From Natranaeroarchaeum sp042663585 (GTDB lineage: Archaea > Halobacteriota > Halobacteria > Halobacteriales > Natronoarchaeaceae), in NCBI RefSeq assembly GCF_042663585.1, contig NZ_JBHTAN010000006.1, positions 1,550,001 through 1,614,000 of the forward strand: 64,000 nucleotides of DNA, written 5' to 3'. A model generated the notes under the pieces. That model was not told the DNA's origin. It was given only the letters and a program-made list of their open reading frames with translations, and did no database searches. Numbering within the stretch: the first letter of the stretch is position 1; the number at the start of each line of letters is the position of its first letter. Positions 59,909 through 64,000 of this stretch are shown piece by piece. A program made the translations under genes and the position numbers.

Positions 59909-62323
59909 ATGAGTTTCGACAGTCCGGCGTTCGTCGATCCGGCGTGGGTCGAGCGACACGACTACGTCACCCTCGTCGACGTACGAGACCAACGGGAGTA
60001 CACCGATATGGGTCACGCGCCCGGCGCGGTAAACGTCCCGTTCGACAGTTTTCGCGATCCGTCGAGCGTCGCGACGGGGATGTTACCCGGTCGGGAGAGG
60101 TTTGGCGAACTCCTCGGTGAAGCGGGTATCACGAACGACGACACGCTCGTCGCCTACGACGGCGGGGATGGCGTCTACGCGGCCCGGTTTCTGCTCACCG
60201 CCGCAGTGTACGGCCACGGCGGGAACCTCTATCTGGCCGACGGCGGGTTTGATGCGCTGCGCGGGCAGCGTCCGGTCGAGACCGAACCGGTCGAGACCGA
60301 CTTCGTCCAGTACGACCCCGATGCGCCTGACGAGACACTGCTCGCGGATCGTGACGACGTCGAACGTGCAGTCGAGGACGGGGAGACGGCTGTCGTCGAT
60401 ACCCGCACCCTCGCGGAGTACAAACAGTCCCACGTTCCCGGCGCGGTCCAACTTAGCTGGGAGGCGTTCGTCGACGATGACGGTCGCCTCCGGCCGGACG
60501 AGCAGATCGAATCGATGCTCGACGAGCAGGGAATCTCGCGCGGGACCCCGGTCGTCCTCTACTGTAACACGGCCCGCCGACTCAGTCACACCGCTGCCGT
60601 TCTGACGCACCTGGGCTACGAGAACGTCCGGTTCTACGAGGGAAGCCTGACTGACTGGGTTCGAGCGGAGTCCTCCGACTGGGACCCGGAACGGCTCTAC
60701 GAGGGCGTCCGGAAGGTCGCGCCGGCGGGGTTCGAGGCACTCCCCCGCGAACTCGGCGAGGACGTCTTCGGCCGCCTGCACCTGATCGGACTGTACACGC
60801 AAAAGCAGGACGGCTACTTCATGCTGCGGACGAAGGTACCGAACGGCGTCCTGACCGCCGAGCAGGCCCGCACCTACGGCGAGATAGTCGACGAGTTCGC
60901 CAGGGCACCGGAAGAGTACGGCGGCACGGAACAGAACCCCCAGTTCGGCGACGGCTTTCTCGACGTCACGACGAGACAGGGGCTTCAGGCTCACTGGATC
61001 CGCGTCGAGGACATGCCCGAGATCTGGGACCGGTACGAGGAGGTCGGACTGACGACCATCCAGGCGAGCGGTAACACGCTCCGGAACGTCGTTGCCTGTC
61101 CGGCCTCCGGACTCGGCGACGAGATCACCGACGTCCGGGGGCTTGGAGAAGGGATCGCAGACGCCTTCGAGGGCAACAGGAGATACGCCAATCTACCCCG
61201 CAAACTCAAAGTGAGCCTCAGCGGCTGTCACGAGAACTGCGGGCGCAGCGAGATCCAGGACCTCGGCTTCACGCCCGCGGTCAAGGACGGTCGCGACGGC
61301 TTCCACGTGAAAGTCGGCGGCGGCCTCTCGGACGGCCCGCGTGCGGCGACTGACCTCGGCGTGTTTCTCGACCCCGAGCAGGTCGAGGAGTTCACCCTCG
61401 CCGTCGCCGACCTGTTCATCGACCACGGAAGCTACATCGACACGGCGGTCAACCGACTGAAGTTCATCGTCGAGGAGTACGGCACCGACGGCTTCCGCGA
61501 CGAACTGGAGCGGTACGTCGACTTCGGGTTCGAGGGCCCGGGCGAGGAACTCACCACGAGCTATCGCGGCGACCACGTCGGCGTCCACGAGCAGGCGGAT
61601 GGCCGGTACTACGTCGGTCTCACTCTCCCGACCGGCCGGATGCTCGGCGAGGACCTGACAGAACTGGCGGACCTCGCAGAGCAGTACGGTAGCGGCGAAC
61701 TCAGGCTGACGGCGAACCAGAACGTGCTCGTCGCCGGCGTCCGCGAGGGCGCACTCGAGGACCTGCTGGCCGAACCCCTTCTGGAGCGATACAGCCCCGA
61801 TCCGGGGCCGTTCACCCAGGGCGTCGTCACCTGTACCGGCGCGGAGTTCTGTAGTTACGGCGTCGTCGAGACGAAATCCCGCGCGATGGAGTGGGCACGA
61901 GCGCTCGACGAGTGGGTCGTGGAAACCGACCGGTTCGACGAGTCGGACCTCCCCGACGCCGTCCGGATCCACATGTCCGGCTGTTCGGCCTCGTGTGCAC
62001 AGCCACAGATCGGCGATATCGGCATGCGCGGCGAGGCGAAACGAACATCTGATGGGACCAAAGACGCCGCCGACATCGGTCTGGGCGGCGACCTCGGGCG
62101 CGACAGGTTCGCTGACTGGATCGCCGGATCGGTGACGCTCGATGACGTTCCCGCAGGGATCAAACGTCTCGTAACGGCCTACGCGACCGATGCCGGCGAG
62201 GAGGCGTTTTCCGAGTGGGCCGAGCGCGTCCCCGATGCAGACCTGCGGACACTGATCGACGGCGACGCCTGCGCGGAGGCGATAGCACAGGACGGCGACC
62301 CCGCAGTACCGGAGGTAAACTGA
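59909..62323 (+). CDS. Tandem-rhodanese fused to siroheme nitrite/sulfite reductase
   Basis: This is an 804-residue fusion. Two rhodanese domains occupy residues 1-125 and 140-255; the first lacks the catalytic Cys (AYDGGDGVY), the second has it at Cys219 in LYCNTARRL. A NirA/sulfite-reductase-like part fills 275-804, with duplicated halves. The siroheme-[4Fe-4S] ligands are Cys642 and Cys648 (CTGAEFC) and Cys692 and Cys696 (CSASC); an equivalent SGCHENCG site lies in the first half at 440-444. It should reduce nitrite or sulfite by six electrons; the rhodanese part suggests sulfur transfer. ATG 59909 has GGGAGG upstream. It is one base ahead of the FrhB-like gene. Confidence 0.88.
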   Translation: MSFDSPAFVDPAWVERHDYVTLVDVRDQREYTDMGHAPGAVNVPFDSFRDPSSVATGMLPGRERFGELLGEAGITNDDTLVAYDGGDGVYAARFLLTAAVYGHGGNLYLADGGFDALRGQRPVETEPVETDFVQYDPDAPDETLLADRDDVERAVEDGETAVVDTRTLAEYKQSHVPGAVQLSWEAFVDDDGRLRPDEQIESMLDEQGISRGTPVVLYCNTARRLSHTAAVLTHLGYENVRFYEGSLTDWVRAESSDWDPERLYEGVRKVAPAGFEALPRELGEDVFGRLHLIGLYTQKQDGYFMLRTKVPNGVLTAEQARTYGEIVDEFARAPEEYGGTEQNPQFGDGFLDVTTRQGLQAHWIRVEDMPEIWDRYEEVGLTTIQASGNTLRNVVACPASGLGDEITDVRGLGEGIADAFEGNRRYANLPRKLKVSLSGCHENCGRSEIQDLGFTPAVKDGRDGFHVKVGGGLSDGPRAATDLGVFLDPEQVEEFTLAVADLFIDHGSYIDTAVNRLKFIVEEYGTDGFRDELERYVDFGFEGPGEELTTSYRGDHVGVHEQADGRYYVGLTLPTGRMLGEDLTELADLAEQYGSGELRLTANQNVLVAGVREGALEDLLAEPLLERYSPDPGPFTQGVVTCTGAEFCSYGVVETKSRAMEWARALDEWVVETDRFDESDLPDAVRIHMSGCSASCAQPQIGDIGMRGEAKRTSDGTKDAADIGLGGDLGRDRFADWIAGSVTLDDVPAGIKRLVTAYATDAGEEAFSEWAERVPDADLRTLIDGDACAEAIAQDGDPAVPEVN

Positions 62324-62324
62324 T

Positions 62325-63572
62325 ATGTCACGACGAGAGCCCGGCGTTCCCGAAACCACCAACCGAACGGTTCCGACCAAGGGTCAGGACCCCCGCGAGA
62401 CCGCCGCGGAATCGACGGCACCGCCGGGCAAGACCTGGTTCCGCGACCTCGACGAGGCGGTCATCGAGTCCGACCGCTGTACGCAGTGTGGGACCTGTGT
62501 TGCCGCCTGTCCCGCCGACTCCATCGGCATCGACAGCGAGATGGAGCGCCCGACGCTCGTGAAGATGTGTACCGGCTGTTCGCGGTGCTGGGACTACTGC
62601 CCGCGCAGCGGAATGCGCTACGAACGACTGGTCAAGGACGTCCAGTCGTCGATTCCCGACGACGTCGGCGGCACCTACAGCGCGCAGGCTGTCGATGCAG
62701 CCACGGCCGACGCCGGACAGGACGGTGGCGCGGTCACGACGCTGCTCGCCCAACTGCTCGACGCCGGGGAGATCGACGGCGCGATAGTCGCCACCGAGGG
62801 CGACGAACCGCTCCACGGCGAGGCGTTCCTGGCTACCAGCCGCGAGGAACTGGTCGACAACGCCGGAAGCTTCTACAACCAGACGATGCAGGTCGGTCGG
62901 ATCGAGGAGCTACTCGATGCCGCCGACCTCGACGATCCGGATATCGCCGTCGTCGGGACGCCCTGTGTCATCGAGGGCGCGACGGCGCTCGGGGAGTACG
63001 GCTACGACGGCGAACTCGACGAGATAGCGCTGACCGTCTCGCTGATGTGTACCCGCGCCTTCGAGTCTCGACGGCTTCGGGACGCCATCGCCGAACTGGG
63101 CGTCGAACCTGCCGCAGTCGAGAAACTCGACGTCAACGGCGGGACCCTCATCGGTTACGACGCCGACGGCGAGACGCTGTTCGGCGAGGACGTCGACGAG
63201 TTCGGACAGGCCGGGCTGGACGGCTGTGACGAGTGTACGGACTTCGTCGGCGGCGCGGCCGACATCACCGCCGGAAGCGTCGGTAGCGGGGACGGAAAGA
63301 CGACGCTGATCGCCCGGACCGAACGCGGCGAACGCGCCGTCGAACAGGCCAGTGATGCGCTCGAACTCGGCGACCTCGAACGTGAGCCAGTCCTGGACAA
63401 AGTGAGTTCGTGGAACGAGAAGCGCGCCCGGTCGATCATGCCCCGGGAGTACGACCCCGAAGGCGGCCTGGACATCTCCCATACGGATCACCACGACGCC
63501 TACGACGACACCGACCGGGAGCCCAGGCCGCTCAATCCCGCGCGGGTTCACCAGTACGAGGAGTGGTGCTGA
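62325..63572 (+). CDS. Ferredoxin/FrhB-like F420-dependent flavoprotein
   Basis: This is a 415-residue protein. After a 35-residue basic/Pro-rich lead come two [4Fe-4S] motifs: Cys52-55-58-62 (CTQCGTCVAAC) and Cys82-85-88-92 (CTGCSRCWDYC). The rest is the FrhB family fold: GGAVTTLLAQLLDAGEIDGAI, the GTPCVIEGA Cys loop, and DGCDECTDFVGGAAD near the end of the C-terminal domain. FrhB proteins bind FAD and oxidise or reduce coenzyme F420. Its start is one base after the stop of the siroheme reductase, so it is very probably that enzyme's electron donor (inference). Confidence 0.87.
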   Translation: MSRREPGVPETTNRTVPTKGQDPRETAAESTAPPGKTWFRDLDEAVIESDRCTQCGTCVAACPADSIGIDSEMERPTLVKMCTGCSRCWDYCPRSGMRYERLVKDVQSSIPDDVGGTYSAQAVDAATADAGQDGGAVTTLLAQLLDAGEIDGAIVATEGDEPLHGEAFLATSREELVDNAGSFYNQTMQVGRIEELLDAADLDDPDIAVVGTPCVIEGATALGEYGYDGELDEIALTVSLMCTRAFESRRLRDAIAELGVEPAAVEKLDVNGGTLIGYDADGETLFGEDVDEFGQAGLDGCDECTDFVGGAADITAGSVGSGDGKTTLIARTERGERAVEQASDALELGDLEREPVLDKVSSWNEKRARSIMPREYDPEGGLDISHTDHHDAYDDTDREPRPLNPARVHQYEEWC

Positions 63573-63682
63573 TCCGGGTGCGGGCGTAGCGTCGTCTCGA
63601 CCGTCGCAACTCCCTCTTCGACGCCAGAAGTGGGTCGACCATTCCGAAACCTCCTTTTCCTGACGCCCGCGACGGCAGATAG

Positions 63683-64000
63683 ATGAACTCCCGCCGCGTC
63701 TGGGTCGTCGCAATCTTCCTGTTCGTGATGGGCGATGCCGTCGCGACCCAGATACGCGGGGCGCTTCTGGAGAGTTTCCAGACCTCGTTTGGCGTCTCCG
63801 AGGGGCTCCTTGGACTGGTCGCGCCCGCCGGCACGGTGGGTTTCGTCGTCGCAATCGTCGCCATCGGCTTCGTCTCCGGTCGGATCGACCTCAAGCGAAC
63901 CCTTCTGGTCGGCGTCGCGGCGACGACTGTCTCGCTCCTCGTGATGAGCGCCGCCCCGGTGTACTGGCTGTTTCTCACGGTGATGGTTGGGCAGGGCGCG
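63683..64000 (+). CDS. Major facilitator superfamily transporter (3' end outside window)
   Basis: The first 106 residues of an MFS permease are visible. Three to four hydrophobic helices appear (WVVAIFLFVMGDAVATQ, GLLGLVAPAGTVGFVVAIVAIG, TLLVGVAATTVSLLVM, YWLFLTVMVGQGA). The loop after helix 2 reads GFVSGRIDLKRTLL, the usual MFS loop pattern. The substrate cannot be told from this part. It starts 110 bases after the reductase unit on the same strand; a nitrite, sulfite or thiosulfate substrate would suit the context but is a guess. Confidence 0.85.
   Translation, partial: MNSRRVWVVAIFLFVMGDAVATQIRGALLESFQTSFGVSEGLLGLVAPAGTVGFVVAIVAIGFVSGRIDLKRTLLVGVAATTVSLLVMSAAPVYWLFLTVMVGQGA

Overview
The window is a chromosome segment of a haloarchaeon (class Halobacteria). 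The base composition is GC-rich, nearly every protein is strongly acidic, and promoters look archaeal: TATA boxes sit about 24-30 bases before many start codons, implying leaderless transcripts. Marker genes agree: ribosomal protein S3Ae, TFE, GatD and GatB, an archaeal Smc/ScpA pair, pantoate kinase, a SAMP-type modifier, HalOD1 proteins and a PGF-CTERM protein. No rRNA, convincing tRNA, CRISPR array, transposase or replication origin was seen. Names in the DUF7000 series, DUF5802, DUF5803 and DUF2110 are from memory and were not searched.

Layout. 0-3.1 kb: S3Ae (partial), a halocyanin-like lipoprotein, a CDP-alcohol phosphatidyltransferase and a HEAT-repeat protein. 3.1-11.9 kb: a tightly packed seven-gene minus-strand type IV pilus-like operon (ATPase with a 420-residue acidic tail, tandem-domain membrane platform protein, five pilin-like proteins). 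12.1-17.8 kb: pantoate kinase, PEP synthase, a membrane protein, a PhzF protein and a phosphoribosyltransferase. 17.8-22.6 kb: scpA, smc and a coiled-coil protein. 22.7-26.9 kb: a surface/regulator locus with a PGF-CTERM protein, an acidic surface protein and a membrane-anchored winged-helix protein that shares the PGF-CTERM protein's outer domain. 26.9-34.3 kb: gatB, a HalOD1 protein, topA, then the tfe-DUF2110-DUF5803-CBS/ParB-like operon.

34.4-48 kb: acyl-CoA dehydrogenases, a CinA-type protein, a 36-residue membrane protein, a YihY-type protein, an NAD-kinase-family protein, a PhoU-type regulator, small haloarchaeal proteins, a CoxG-like protein with a nitrilase, a candidate structured RNA, aldehyde dehydrogenase, a RIO-like kinase and an M24 peptidase. 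48-58 kb: aroA, small membrane proteins, a Rieske protein, regulators, a second helical surface protein followed by a winged-helix gene, gatD, a GNAT protein, a PaaG-like enzyme, a SAMP1-like protein and a TrkA-type channel. 58-64 kb: a looser region with a HalOD1 and a DUF7260-like gene, then a two-gene redox unit (tandem rhodanese fused to a siroheme reductase, plus a ferredoxin/FrhB flavoprotein), then a truncated MFS gene.

The strongest leads are: (1) the rhodanese-siroheme reductase plus FrhB pair, resembling a split F420-dependent siroheme reductase; (2) the repeated pairing of a helical surface protein with a winged-helix regulator at two loci, one with an operator-like repeat array; (3) the structured RNA candidate at 42.43-42.52 kb; (4) the pilus operon with its acidic ATPase tail.
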